Below are positions 8,429-16,603 of a DNA stretch of 64,000 nt, in pieces. Positions within the stretch are counted from its first letter, which is position 1. Each line of letters opens with the position of its first letter. The notes under the pieces were generated by a model that saw only the letters and a list, made by a program, of their open reading frames with translations, did not search any database and was not told where the DNA came from. The position numbers were made by a program, and so were the translations under genes. The DNA comes from Actinomadura mexicana (GTDB lineage: Bacteria; Actinomycetota; Actinomycetes; Streptosporangiales; Streptosporangiaceae): assembly GCF_900188105.1 (NCBI RefSeq), contig NZ_FZNP01000015.1:62001-126000 (forward strand). Direction: 5' to 3'.

Positions 8429-8994
8429 CCGCGCTCCCCCGGCTCGCGGGGCGGTCCCGTCCGGGGCGGCCGGGCGGCCCGCGCGGCGGCCTTCTCCGCC
8501 GCGGCCACCTCCTTCGGCGGCTCGGCGGACGGGTCGTGCGCCTGCGGCGGCGGGACGGTCCACATCCACTCCCGCAGCCGTTCCTTCTCGTGCGTCAGCT
8601 CGGCGATGTCGTACTCGGCGTACTCGAACTCCGGCGACCAGAACAGCGCGTCGAAGGGGCACACCTCGATGCAGATGCCGCAGTACATGCACAGCGCGAA
8701 GTCGATCGCGAACCGGTCGAGGACGTTGCGGGTCCGGGGCCGCCCGCCGCCTTCGGCGGGGAGCGTCTCCTTGTGCGAATCGATGTAGATGCACCAGTCG
8801 GGACACTCACGGGCGCACAGCATGCACACCGTGCAGTTCTCCTCGAACAGCGCGATGACGCCCCTGCCGCGCGGCGGCAGGTCCGGTTGCACTTCGGGGT
8901 ACTGGCGCGTTATGGACCGCCGCGTCATCGTCCGCAACGTGACCGCCAGCCCCTTGGCCAGCCCGCCTCCTGGTAGCCGTCCCACGCGCCCCAT
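8425..8994 (-). CDS. nuoI: Complex I 2x[4Fe-4S] subunit NuoI (incomplete set)
   Basis: 189 aa. Two ferredoxin-type cluster motifs are visible, CTVCMLCARECPDW and CMYCGICIEVCPF, which bind clusters N6a and N6b that wire electrons towards NuoB. The C-terminal 45 residues are Ala/Pro/Lys rich. I start at ATG 8994 (MGRVGRLPGGGLAKG), although no good ribosome site precedes it; a start inside the next 25 codons cannot be excluded. It is the first gene of the nuoIJKLMN unit. Its upstream neighbour is not nuoH but a divergent gene, so this half of the cluster must have its own promoter within 8995-9096. Confidence 0.92.
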   Translation of the reverse strand: MGRVGRLPGGGLAKGLAVTLRTMTRRSITRQYPEVQPDLPPRGRGVIALFEENCTVCMLCARECPDWCIYIDSHKETLPAEGGGRPRTRNVLDRFAIDFALCMYCGICIEVCPFDALFWSPEFEYAEYDIAELTHEKERLREWMWTVPPPQAHDPSAEPPKEVAAAEKAAARAARPPRTGPPREPGERG

Positions 8995-9019
8995 GATTGC
9001 GCACGATCGGCGCGGGGGG

Positions 9020-9039
9020 AACGCGGCGGGTTCCGCGTT
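9020..9039. promoter_or_regulatory. Inverted repeat in the divergent nuoI / HhH-gene intergenic region
   Basis: AACGCGG-N6-CCGCGTT at 9020-9039, in the 102-bp region shared by two divergent promoters. It could be an operator; no regulator is assigned. Confidence 0.3.
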
Positions 9040-9096
9040 CGTCCAACGAGGTATAGGTCGTGTGCGGGAGAGCAGGCTTGCGGCCGGGGAGGGCAT

Positions 9097-9924
9097 GTGG
9101 GTCATCACGCGGAGCGCCCCTACGACCCCGAGCCCGGGCATCCCTCTCGGCCGGCGTCCGACCAGCCCCTTCCCCCGTACCGGCGACCGCCGCATCCGCG
9201 CCGTCCGCCCGCGGCGCCCGGCTGGCGTCCCCCGTACCCGGTTCCGCCCGTGCCCCCGCAGCCGCCCGTGCCTTCGCCGATCCCGGCGCCGTCCCCGCAG
9301 ACGGCCCACGGCATCCTGTGGGCTTTTGTGCCCTTTGTCACCCTCGGCTACGGGACACCGGTCTCGTTCCTGTACGCGGCCGTCCGGCGGCGGTCCCTGG
9401 GGCTCGGGATCACCGCCGCCGGTTACGGCGCCGGCACCGCCGCCGTGCTGATGATGCTCCAGTCCGGCGACCCGTTCCTCCTTGTCTTCGGCACGTTCGC
9501 GGCGATTCTGCTGTGGCTCGCCGGGACGGGTCACGCGTTCGCCGTCCGGTCGTCCGTCTTCCCCCGCGAGGTCCCCCGGAGCGTGCTCAACGAGCACGCC
9601 ATCGAGGTCGCCAAGTACCGGCGGACGCTGCGCGAGCAGGCCCGCGCGCTCGCCTCCGAGGACCCGGCGCTCGCCCGCGAGCTGCGCATCGGCCGCCCCG
9701 ACGTGCCGCGCACCTACGACGACGGCGGGCTCGTGGACGTCAACCACGCGCCCCCCGCGATCATCGAGGCGCTGCCCGGCATGACCCCGGAGATCGCCGA
9801 CCGGATCGTCCGCCGCCGCGCGCAGACGGGCGGGTTCGTCTCCGCCGAGGAGATGGCCGTCGACGCCGACGTGCCGCCGGACGTCCTCCCCCAGCTGGCC
9901 GACTTCACGATCTTCCTGAGGTGA
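9097..9924 (+). CDS. Membrane protein with C-terminal helix-hairpin-helix domain
   Basis: 275 aa, GTG start preceded by GGGGAGGG. There are three parts: a proline-rich hydrophilic N-terminus (about 1-70), three hydrophobic segments (about 72-150), and a ComEA-like helix-hairpin-helix domain at about 212-270 (VDVNHAPPAIIEALPGMTPE then IADRIVRRRAQTGGFVSAEEM). Such domains bind DNA without sequence specificity or mediate protein contacts. The gene is on the plus strand in the middle of the minus-strand complex I set, between nuoI and nuoH, and splits it into two transcription units. Its tail converges on nuoH with a 20-bp gap. A membrane-tethered DNA-binding or assembly role is conceivable; nothing here fixes it. 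Confidence 0.8.
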   Translation: MGHHAERPYDPEPGHPSRPASDQPLPPYRRPPHPRRPPAAPGWRPPYPVPPVPPQPPVPSPIPAPSPQTAHGILWAFVPFVTLGYGTPVSFLYAAVRRRSLGLGITAAGYGAGTAAVLMMLQSGDPFLLVFGTFAAILLWLAGTGHAFAVRSSVFPREVPRSVLNEHAIEVAKYRRTLREQARALASEDPALARELRIGRPDVPRTYDDGGLVDVNHAPPAIIEALPGMTPEIADRIVRRRAQTGGFVSAEEMAVDADVPPDVLPQLADFTIFLR

Positions 9925-9944
9925 CGTCCGGGCGCCGGCGGCGC

Positions 9945-10898
9945 TCAGAGGGCGACCCTGAGGACGCCGGTCAGCGCGAGCTGGGCCAGCGACAGGGGGA
10001 CGAGCCACGCCCAGGCGAGCTTCTGCAGCTGGTCCTCGCGCATGCGCGGGTAGCTGACCCGCAGCCAGATCACGCAGAACGCCAGCACGGCGACCTTCAG
10101 CAGCGTCCAGAGCCAGCCCAGCTCGGTGTTCAGGAACGGGCCCTTCCACCCGCCGAGGAACAGCACGGTCGTCAGCGCGCACAGCACGACGATCCCGGCG
10201 TACTCCGCCAGGATGAACAGCGCGAACCGCAGCCCGCCGTACTCCGTGTACGGACCGAAGATGATCTCCGAGTCGGCGACCGGCATGTCGAACGGCGGGC
10301 GCCGCAGCTCCGCCAGGCCCGCGACGAAGAAGACGACGCCGCCGACCGCCTGCCACGGCAGCCACCACCAGCGCCACTCCTCAACGACGCCCTGGAGTGA
10401 CAGCGTCCCCGCCGCCATCGCCACCGACGACGCCGCGAACACCATCGGCAGCTCGTAGGACATCAGCTGCGCCGCGACCCGCATCCCGCCGAGCAGCGAG
10501 TACTTGTTCGCGCTCGCCCAGCCCGCCATGATCGCGCCGATCACGCCGACGCCCATCACGGCGAGCGCGAAGAACACCCCGGGTCCGAGGTCGAGCGCGA
10601 CCTGCCCGCCGGGACCGACCGGGATCACCAGCAGCACCAGCAGGTACGGGACGATCGCCACGCCCGGCGCCAGCTTGAACACCCACCGGTCGGCGTCGCG
10701 CGGGACCACGTCCTCCTTCTGCGCGAACTTGACGCCGTCGGCGACGAGCTGCGCCCAGCCGTGGAAACCGCCCGCGTACATGGGTCCGAGGCGGCCCTGC
10801 ATGTGCGCCATCACCTTGTGCTCGGCCTGCCCCACCAGCAGCGGGAGCACCGCGAAGGCGCCCGCGACCAGCACCAGCTTGACCACGACCTCAAGCAT
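9945..10898 (-). CDS. nuoH: Complex I subunit NuoH (incomplete set)
   Basis: 317 aa with about eight membrane segments. NuoH forms the quinone channel next to NuoB/NuoD. Visible family features are RLGPMYAGGFHGWAQLVADG, VKFAQKEDVVP and the loop LRRPPFDMPVADSEIIFGPY. The loop lacks the EGESELVAGF-type wording of standard NuoH (seen as EGEGELVGGF in the second copy), a divergence close to the quinone site. ATG 10898 overlaps the end of nuoC by 8 bases. It is the last gene of the nuoABCH unit, and nuoD, which normally lies between C and H, is absent. Confidence 0.92.
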   Translation of the reverse strand: MLEVVVKLVLVAGAFAVLPLLVGQAEHKVMAHMQGRLGPMYAGGFHGWAQLVADGVKFAQKEDVVPRDADRWVFKLAPGVAIVPYLLVLLVIPVGPGGQVALDLGPGVFFALAVMGVGVIGAIMAGWASANKYSLLGGMRVAAQLMSYELPMVFAASSVAMAAGTLSLQGVVEEWRWWWLPWQAVGGVVFFVAGLAELRRPPFDMPVADSEIIFGPYTEYGGLRFALFILAEYAGIVVLCALTTVLFLGGWKGPFLNTELGWLWTLLKVAVLAFCVIWLRVSYPRMREDQLQKLAWAWLVPLSLAQLALTGVLRVAL

Positions 10899-11457
10899 GG
10901 GGCCCCCAGCCCTCCGGGACCCCGGGCGGACGGACGCGGCGGCGGCTCGGCGCGCCGTGCCCCGACTCGCCCGGCTCCTTGGCTCCCGGCCACGGCTTGG
11001 CGACGCGGGCGGCGAGCACGAAGTCCTTGCGCAGCGGGTGGCCCTCGAACCCGTCCGGCAGCAGCAGCGGGACGAGGTTCGGGTGGCCCTCGAACAGGAT
11101 GCCGAACATCTCCGACGTCTCCCGCTCGTGCCACGCGGCGCCCCGGTAGACGCCCGTCGCCGTCGCCAGCACGGGTGCCCGCTTCGTGACGCGCGTGCGG
11201 ACGAGCAGGTGGTGGCGGCGCTCAAGCGAGTACACGTGGACGACGACCGCGAAGCCCTCCTCCAGTTCGTCCACGCCGGTCAGCCAGTCGAAGAAGCCGC
11301 AGGCCAGCTCGTCGCGCGCGAAGGTGAGCGCGTCCACCCAGAGTTCGGGCGCCACCCCGACGGCCAGCCCCCCGAAGGTCTCCTCGGTGGAGACCTCGTC
11401 GCCGAAGCGTCCCGTCCAGGCGTCCGCGAGCTCCGCTCCCGGGGGCCGCGGGCTCAT
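10891..11457 (-). CDS. nuoC: Complex I 30-kDa subunit NuoC (incomplete set)
   Basis: 188 aa, soluble. The signature of the 30-kDa family is present: WHERETSEMFGILFEGHPNL followed by LLLPDGFEGHPLRKDFVL. NuoC supports NuoD and NuoB in the peripheral arm. The last 35 residues are a basic, proline-rich tail without family counterpart. It is not fused to a NuoD domain, and no nuoD follows. ATG 11457 overlaps the nuoB stop (ATGA). Confidence 0.92.
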   Translation of the reverse strand: MSPRPPGAELADAWTGRFGDEVSTEETFGGLAVGVAPELWVDALTFARDELACGFFDWLTGVDELEEGFAVVVHVYSLERRHHLLVRTRVTKRAPVLATATGVYRGAAWHERETSEMFGILFEGHPNLVPLLLPDGFEGHPLRKDFVLAARVAKPWPGAKEPGESGHGAPSRRRVRPPGVPEGWGPHA

Positions 11458-12605
11458 CGGTCACGTCCGATCTGGTCGTCGTGGTCGTCGTCCACCAGTC
11501 CGGGGATGATCGAAGGGTCATGCGACGGGTCCGCGCCGAGGTCGTCGTCCTCGACCACCGGGACGGGCGCGGTGACGTACTGGTCCTCGACCAGGTGAAC
11601 GGGCTGCGTGGTGTCAGTCGGCCCGGCCGGAGGCGTGGTGCCCTCCGGCTCCGGTTCGTGTTCGGCCTCGGCCTCGCCGAGGTGCGAGACGGGCTGGGTG
11701 ATGTCGGTCGGCTCGGGCTCAGGTGCCGGCTTCGCCGCGACGTCGGCCTGGGCCTCGGTGAGATGCCGGACCGGCTGCGTGGTGTCCGTCGGCTCGACGG
11801 GCGGCGCCTCGGGCTCCGGGCGGGACGCGACCGCGGCTTCCGCATCGCCGAGGTGCCGGACGGGCAGCGTCTCGTTCTCCGTGGCCTGGTGCTCCGCCGC
11901 CTCGTGCTCCGCCGCCTCGTGCTCCGCGGCCTCGTCCTTCGGGGCCTCGCCCTCCTGGCCGGCGTCCTCCAGGCTGTTCCAGTGCTCGAAGGTCTCGTGC
12001 TGGTCGGATGGAGGCGGCGGCTGGAGCGGGCGGCGCAGGACGGTGGCCGGGATCGGACGCGGCGCCGGTGGCGGGGCGACGGGCTCCCCGCCGTCGCCGG
12101 CCCCGCCGTAGCGGTCGCCGAGCGACTCGGCCGCGATCTTCTCCTGGAGGTGGACGATCCCCTGGAGCAGCGCCTCCGGGCGGGGCGGGCAGCCGGGCAC
12201 GTAGACGTCCACCGGGATGATCTGGTCGACGCCCTTGGTCACGCAGTAGGAGTCCCAGTACGGCCCGCCGCAGTTGGAGCAGGCGCCGAAGGAGATGACG
12301 TACTTGGGCTCGGGCATCTGCTCGTAGAGGCGGCGCACCGCGGGGGCCATCTTGTCGCTGACGGTGCCCGAGACGACCATCAGGTCGGCCTGCCGCGGGC
12401 CGGGCGCGAACGGGATGACGCCGAGCCGGATGAAGTCGTGCCGGCTCATCGACGTCGCGATGAACTCGATGGCGCAGCAGGCCAGGCCGAAGTTGAAGAC
12501 CCAGAGCGAGTAGCGGCGGCCCCAGTTGAGCACGAACCTGATCGGCTTGGGCGCGAGCCGCGACAGCGGCCCGACGCTCGGCGGGGGAAGATCGATGGTG
12601 CCCAC
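11454..12605 (-). CDS. nuoB: Complex I [4Fe-4S] N2 subunit NuoB with a long repetitive acidic tail
   Basis: 383 aa, twice the usual 160-190. Residues 1-175 are a standard NuoB with cluster N2 ligands (CCAIEF, GACSNCGG, PGCPPRPE). From about residue 180 the protein becomes a Pro/Glu/Ala/Thr-rich, strongly acidic tail. It holds a short EAAEH tandem (about 226-245) and four repeats of 27-30 aa beginning with PV(R/S)HL or PVHL at residues 248, 278, 305 and 335, the first three ending PTD(T/I)TQ. It starts with GTG 12605; nuoA lies 27 bp upstream. The tail should be disordered and may bind a partner or replace contacts of missing subunits. The frame stays open and GC3 stays high, so it looks genuinely coded. 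Confidence 0.93.
   Translation of the reverse strand: MGTIDLPPPSVGPLSRLAPKPIRFVLNWGRRYSLWVFNFGLACCAIEFIATSMSRHDFIRLGVIPFAPGPRQADLMVVSGTVSDKMAPAVRRLYEQMPEPKYVISFGACSNCGGPYWDSYCVTKGVDQIIPVDVYVPGCPPRPEALLQGIVHLQEKIAAESLGDRYGGAGDGGEPVAPPPAPRPIPATVLRRPLQPPPPSDQHETFEHWNSLEDAGQEGEAPKDEAAEHEAAEHEAAEHQATENETLPVRHLGDAEAAVASRPEPEAPPVEPTDTTQPVRHLTEAQADVAAKPAPEPEPTDITQPVSHLGEAEAEHEPEPEGTTPPAGPTDTTQPVHLVEDQYVTAPVPVVEDDDLGADPSHDPSIIPGLVDDDHDDQIGRDR
11603..11864 (-). repeat. In-frame repeats coding the NuoB tail
   Basis: Four imperfect units start at 11864, 11774, 11693 and 11603, spaced 90, 81 and 90 bp. Each begins with codons for PV(R/S)HL or PVHL. Unit spacing is always a multiple of three, so copy-number change would keep the frame. 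Confidence 0.8.
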
Positions 12606-12632
12606 GACGCCATTGTTACAGCGTCCGGGGGG

Positions 12633-13004
12633 TCAGACCCAGGACAGGACGCCCTTCTTGCCCGCGTACGCGAGGCCCGCGGCCAGGAACGCCAGGAAGA
12701 CGAACATCTCGCCGAGCGTCGTCGCCCCGTAGCCCGGGGCGGAGAAGACGGTCGCCCAGGGGAAGAGGAACACCGCGTCCACCGCGAACACCACGTAGAG
12801 GTAGGCGAAGACGTAGTAGCGCACGTAGGAGTGGGCCCAGCCCTCGCCGACCGGGTCGACGCCGCACTCGTACGTCGTCAGCTTCTCGACCGTGGGACGA
12901 TGAGGGCGCAGCAGCCGGTTCGCCGCGAGTGCTCCCCCGACGATCGCGGCGCCCAAGAGGAGCAACACGGCCAGAACGACATATGTGTCGAAATAGTTAT
13001 GCAC
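12633..13004 (-). CDS. nuoA: Complex I subunit NuoA (incomplete set)
   Basis: 123 aa, three membrane helices. The family motif TTYECGVDPVGEGWAHSYVR and the following YYVFAYLYVVFAVDAVFLFPW are clear. NuoA packs against NuoH near the quinone entry. The GTG at 13004 has an excellent ribosome site (GAGGAGG, 6 bases upstream). It is the first gene of nuoABCH, and its promoter must lie in the 150-bp divergent region shared with the plus-strand gene at 13157. Confidence 0.93.
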   Translation of the reverse strand: MHNYFDTYVVLAVLLLLGAAIVGGALAANRLLRPHRPTVEKLTTYECGVDPVGEGWAHSYVRYYVFAYLYVVFAVDAVFLFPWATVFSAPGYGATTLGEMFVFLAFLAAGLAYAGKKGVLSWV

Positions 13005-13156
13005 CAGATCCTCCTCGCGTGCGTCACATCCAGTATCTCGCGTAGCAGCATCGAGGAGTGTGACTTCGTACCTCCACCCTGAAGGATCACGATGTCATGC
13101 TCTTGCTGCACACTAGGTTCGTATGGGTCTGTTTTGACCTGGAAGGACGTGACCGG

Positions 13157-14419
13157 ATGAGCAACCCCCCGCCTCCCCCGGGCTGGGAATCCCCGGGTGG
13201 GGCCTCCTGGCCGCCTCCGCCGCCGCCAGCGGGCCCGGGCGGGCCCGGTCCCGGCGGTCCGGGCGGGCCGCCCCCGCCCGGCGGCTTCGGAGGTCCCGGA
13301 ACGCCGCCCCCCTTCTTCCCCCCGCCCCCCGGCGCCCCGATGGGCCCGCCGATGCCGCCGCCGAAGCGCGGCGGTGGCGGCGGCCTGGTGATCGGCCTCG
13401 TCGGCGGCGGCGTCCTCCTCCTTGTGATCATCGCGGTCGTGGTGTTCGTGGTGGCCAAGGGCGGCGGCAAGTCCCCCGAGGAGAAGCTGACCGCGGCCGC
13501 GACCAACATGGACGCCGCCCGCGCGGTCTCGCTGAAGGGCACGTTCGGCGGCAGCGAGACGCTGCGCGGTGAGCTGAACGTCACCAAGGGCGGCCGCGCG
13601 ATGGGGCCCGTCACCTGGAACAGCGACCAGGTCACCGTGCTGGCGGCCGACGGCAAGCTGTTCGTCAAGGGCGACAAGACCTACTGGACGCGGCAGATCT
13701 CCTCGACCGACACCCCCTACTACCTCACCTCGGGTGACCAGTGGGGCCGGCTGAACGCGGACGAGCTCGACCTCGACTTCAAGGAGCAGCTGTCGCCGAC
13801 GGCGCTGGCGAGCAAGATCCGTTCGGCCCGGCTGTCGCGCGTCAAGCCGATCGAGACGACGTGGATGGGCAAGAAGGCGCTCAAGTTCAGCACCTTCTCC
13901 TCCACGCTCTACATCACCGACGAGGACGACGCCGAGCTGATCCGCTACGAGGCGACCACGCCGCGGGTCGCGCTGGACGTCACCCCGAAGGACTCCGGCG
14001 ACGCCTCGTCCCTCATCTCGGACATGCGCACCAGCATGGGCGAGCTGAAGGACTCCTTCAACGCCTCGTCGAAGCCGACGGTCGACGAGTGGAAGAAGGG
14101 CGGCTGCAACGGCAACTCCGGCTGCACGGTGGAGGCCAAGATCCGGCCGCCGTACGACGTGGAGAAGCCCGTCACCATCGACGTCCGGTTCCGGCTCACC
14201 GCCGGCACGCTGACCGGCCGTGACCTCGGCAACTGCACCGCCCACGTCACGATCACCAGCAGCCTCTCCCAGTGGACGAGCTGCCGGGTCATCAGCAGCG
14301 CGTGGACGAGCTGGGCGAAGGCGACCGGCGGCACCTTCTACAAGCACGCGGAGTACAAGGTGATCGGCGCCACCTCCGAAGAGGTGTCCGGCCTGCAGAA
14401 CGGCCTCGACAGCGAATGA
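13157..14419 (+). CDS. Single-pass membrane protein, Pro/Gly-rich N-terminus, extracellular lipoprotein-like domain
   Basis: 420 aa; ATG 13157 follows GGAAGGA. Residues 1-75 are mostly Pro and Gly (cytoplasmic), a hydrophobic segment spans about 78-104, and about 300 residues lie outside. The outer part has a beta-rich region (LAADGKLFVKGDKTYWT) reminiscent of LppX/LprG-type mycobacterial lipoproteins, then a C-terminal four-Cys region (CNGNSGC, LGNCTAH, WTSCRV). The next gene has the same layout, so the two are paralogues. Function unknown; lipid or ligand carriage at the envelope is only suggested by the distant resemblance. Confidence 0.85.
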   Translation: MSNPPPPPGWESPGGASWPPPPPPAGPGGPGPGGPGGPPPPGGFGGPGTPPPFFPPPPGAPMGPPMPPPKRGGGGGLVIGLVGGGVLLLVIIAVVVFVVAKGGGKSPEEKLTAAATNMDAARAVSLKGTFGGSETLRGELNVTKGGRAMGPVTWNSDQVTVLAADGKLFVKGDKTYWTRQISSTDTPYYLTSGDQWGRLNADELDLDFKEQLSPTALASKIRSARLSRVKPIETTWMGKKALKFSTFSSTLYITDEDDAELIRYEATTPRVALDVTPKDSGDASSLISDMRTSMGELKDSFNASSKPTVDEWKKGGCNGNSGCTVEAKIRPPYDVEKPVTIDVRFRLTAGTLTGRDLGNCTAHVTITSSLSQWTSCRVISSAWTSWAKATGGTFYKHAEYKVIGATSEEVSGLQNGLDSE

Positions 14420-14459
14420 CGCCGCAGGTGAGGCGCCCCGGGCGCTGAACCGCGGCCAC

Positions 14460-14515
14460 AAGGGTGCCCGGCGGCGCTCCTCCCGTTCCGGGAGGACGCG
14501 CCGCCGGGCACCCTT
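14460..14515. terminator. Strong hairpin between the paralogous membrane genes
   Basis: A stem of about 17-18 bp from AAGGGTGCCCGGCGGCG (14460-14476) to its complement ending 14515, with an inner TCCTCCC/GGGAGGA stem. It separates the two same-strand genes into independent units. Confidence 0.7.
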
Positions 14516-14675
14516 ATGCTCTTGGTGGACGGCCCCTCCAGGGCCCGGCGGCCGCCCTTCCCTGAACGCTCCCGAGCCCGTCGGCGCCCGCCGGGGGACG
14601 CCTCCATGATCCCTTGCTTTGTGTCTGACGGTCGGGCCGGTACCTGGCCCCGGAAGTGAGCAGAGTGAGTGCCGA

Positions 14676-16253
14676 GTGAGCGCTGAACAGGACGAGCCGT
14701 CACCGACGGCCTCTTCCCGACCCCCGTCCCCGGACGATTCCGGGGCGGCCGCCCCCCGCCCGGACGGCCGCCCGCACCAGGGCGCCCCCGTCCAGCAGGG
14801 GCCCCACCCCGGGGACGTCCACGTCGCCGGCGGGCAGGCCCCGCCCGGCGCGGGCTCTCCCGCCGAGGCGGAGGCGGCCCGCACGGCTCCCCCCGGTTCG
14901 GATCCGGGTGCGACCCCTACCGATCCGCGCGGTACGCCCTCCTTCGTCCCCCCAGCCGACGCCGCTCCGCCCGGCGCCGACCTCCCGCCTGATGCGGGTT
15001 TCGCGGGCGATTCGGGTGCGGCGTTCTCGCAGGGTGGTCCCGTCCCGCCGGGGCGGCGGCGCGGGCCTGGGGGTCGGCGCGTGGTGGTCGCCGCCGGGGC
15101 GGCGGCGGTCGTGGTCGTGGTCGGAGCGGTGGCGGCCGTTGCGCTCTCCGGGGGCGAGGAGTCCCCGAAGAAGAAGCCGAAGGCGACCGTGTCGGCTCCG
15201 CCTCCCGCGTGGACGGTCGCGGCGGGCCAGGCCCTCACCGCCGGGACGGGCCTGCGCTACGACGGCACTCTGACGATCAGCGGCCGGCCCGTCCAGGCGC
15301 GGCTGCGCGTGACGCCGGCGGGGGCGGCGAGCGGCACGCTCACCGCGGGCGTGCTGACGGCGGAGGTCGTCGCGATCAGCGGCGACACCTACATCAGGGC
15401 CGGGACGGCGTTCTGGCAGACCTACGCGAGCGGCGTCGGGCACCCCGAGTACTACGCGGGACGCTGGTCCAAGGCGCCCGCGTCGGTGCCCGGGTTCGAC
15501 GTCCCGGACGTCCTCGGCCCCAAGGCGATCGCCAGGTCGCTGAAGAAGGCCCCGGCGGAGCCGCCCACGGAGAACGTGAACGGCGTCCGCGCGTTCAGGG
15601 TCAAGGCGTCCGGCGCGGAGTACGTGCTCACGGCGCAGGCCCCCTACCGGCTGCTGGCGGTGCGGCCGGACGGGCAGGCGGCGCCGCGCTTCACCGTCGC
15701 GCCCGTGGCGGCCCCGGCGACGCTGTTCGCCGAGCTGCGTCCGCGGGTGGCCCGGCTCGGCGGCGCGGCCGATCCCGGCCTGCGCTTCACGCCGGGCACG
15801 CTGGCGTTCAGCAACTGCGACCAGAACACCAGCGGCTGCACGGTGAGCATGCCCGCCACGCTCACCGAACCCGCGTCGGCGCCGGAGGGCGCGCGCGCGG
15901 CGCTGCGGGCGGCGATCTCGTCCAAGGGCGAGCCGCTCGGGACGTGCACGGGGTCGGGACCGGTCCCGGCCAACCGTTCGCTCGTCCTGCGTTGCACCGT
16001 GACGAGCAAACTGTGGCGGCACTGGATGCGCGCCGCCCTCGACAAGCCCGGCTCCTACCCCTACGAGGCGAAGGCGCGCGTCATCGGCGAGGCCGTCGAC
16101 GTCGCCGACGTGCCGAAACTCCTCGCCCGCGTCGACCGCGAGCGCAAGGCGGTGATGAAGGCGGCTCCGGGCCCGACGGTGTCGGGGGAGCCGTCCGTCA
16201 AGCGCTCCGAGCGGCCGGAAATCGCCACATCCCAGACACCAGGGGCACCGTGA
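14676..16253 (+). CDS. Single-pass membrane protein paralogous to the preceding gene
   Basis: 525 aa, GTG start 14676 (weak ribosome site). A long Pro/Ala/Gly-rich N-terminus (1-128), one membrane helix (about 130-152), then an outer domain with ISGDTYIRAGTAFWQ, equivalent to the LFVKGDKTYW region of its neighbour, and a C-terminal four-Cys module (CDQNTSGC, GTCTG, LRCTV) spaced like the neighbour's. A basic Lys-rich tail follows. Likely an envelope protein of the same kind as 13157-14419. No catalytic motif is visible. Confidence 0.85.
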   Translation: MSAEQDEPSPTASSRPPSPDDSGAAAPRPDGRPHQGAPVQQGPHPGDVHVAGGQAPPGAGSPAEAEAARTAPPGSDPGATPTDPRGTPSFVPPADAAPPGADLPPDAGFAGDSGAAFSQGGPVPPGRRRGPGGRRVVVAAGAAAVVVVVGAVAAVALSGGEESPKKKPKATVSAPPPAWTVAAGQALTAGTGLRYDGTLTISGRPVQARLRVTPAGAASGTLTAGVLTAEVVAISGDTYIRAGTAFWQTYASGVGHPEYYAGRWSKAPASVPGFDVPDVLGPKAIARSLKKAPAEPPTENVNGVRAFRVKASGAEYVLTAQAPYRLLAVRPDGQAAPRFTVAPVAAPATLFAELRPRVARLGGAADPGLRFTPGTLAFSNCDQNTSGCTVSMPATLTEPASAPEGARAALRAAISSKGEPLGTCTGSGPVPANRSLVLRCTVTSKLWRHWMRAALDKPGSYPYEAKARVIGEAVDVADVPKLLARVDRERKAVMKAAPGPTVSGEPSVKRSERPEIATSQTPGAP

Positions 16254-16298
16254 GCCCCACGATCAGGGGCGGTGCGGTCGAACGGGATTCCGGCTGTC

Positions 16299-16304
16299 TA
16301 CACT
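16299..16304 (+). promoter_or_regulatory. -10 element of the leaderless leader-peptide transcript
   Basis: TACACT at 16299-16304 is followed by exactly seven bases and then GTG 16312, the geometry expected when transcription begins on the start codon itself. No convincing -35 is seen. Confidence 0.45.
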
Positions 16305-16311
16305 TCGGGTC

Positions 16312-16425
16312 GTGAACTCCACGCCTCTGGGGAGCGGATGCTCCTCGACGAGTCCCGCGCGGCTGCTGGTCCGGCGTCTGCACGTCGACCTGTGCCGCCA
16401 GCGCAGCTGCCTGTGTTCGGGATGA
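16312..16425 (+). CDS. Leaderless Cys-containing attenuation leader peptide upstream of korAB
   Basis: A 37-codon frame from GTG 16312 to TGA 16423-16425 that ends RRLHVDLCRQRSCLCSG. This matches the short actinobacterial putative leader peptides with the pattern RxHVDLxRxxSxLC, which usually precede sulfur or cysteine metabolism genes and are thought to sense cysteine supply by ribosome stalling at Cys codons. Three Cys codons lie in its last eleven sense codons and one further upstream. A putative promoter -10 at 16299 implies a leaderless start, and a stem-loop follows at 16442. The next gene is korA, 255 bp downstream, encoding one half of an Fe-S enzyme. Coupling of korAB or another downstream transcript to cysteine or Fe-S supply is inference. 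Confidence 0.65.
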   Translation: MNSTPLGSGCSSTSPARLLVRRLHVDLCRQRSCLCSG

Positions 16426-16441
16426 ACCCGGGGACCCGTCC

Positions 16442-16465
16442 AGGTCGTATCGCCCGATAGGACCT
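16442..16465 (+). promoter_or_regulatory. Candidate attenuator stem after the leader peptide
   Basis: AGGTC-G-TAT(C) pairs with (G)ATA-G-GACCT around a CCC-centred loop, 16 bases after the leader stop codon. A stalled ribosome could alter its folding. Speculative. Confidence 0.3.
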
Positions 16466-16603
16466 GCGGAGCGTTCGCCGCCCGTCGCTCGCCTCCATGA
16501 CGCGCGGCCACCGGCACCGGACGAGGAACGCGCGTCTTCCCTGCGCGGTCATCCCAGTGTGCGGCCCGTCCCCGCTAACCCATCCCGTCCCGGACATACC
16601 ATG

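Noticed and set aside
12878..15238. Very long minus-strand frame opposite the two membrane-protein genes
   Set aside because: No motif, Gly/Pro/Arg runs, crosses a strong terminator and covers the nuoA start; a GC shadow.
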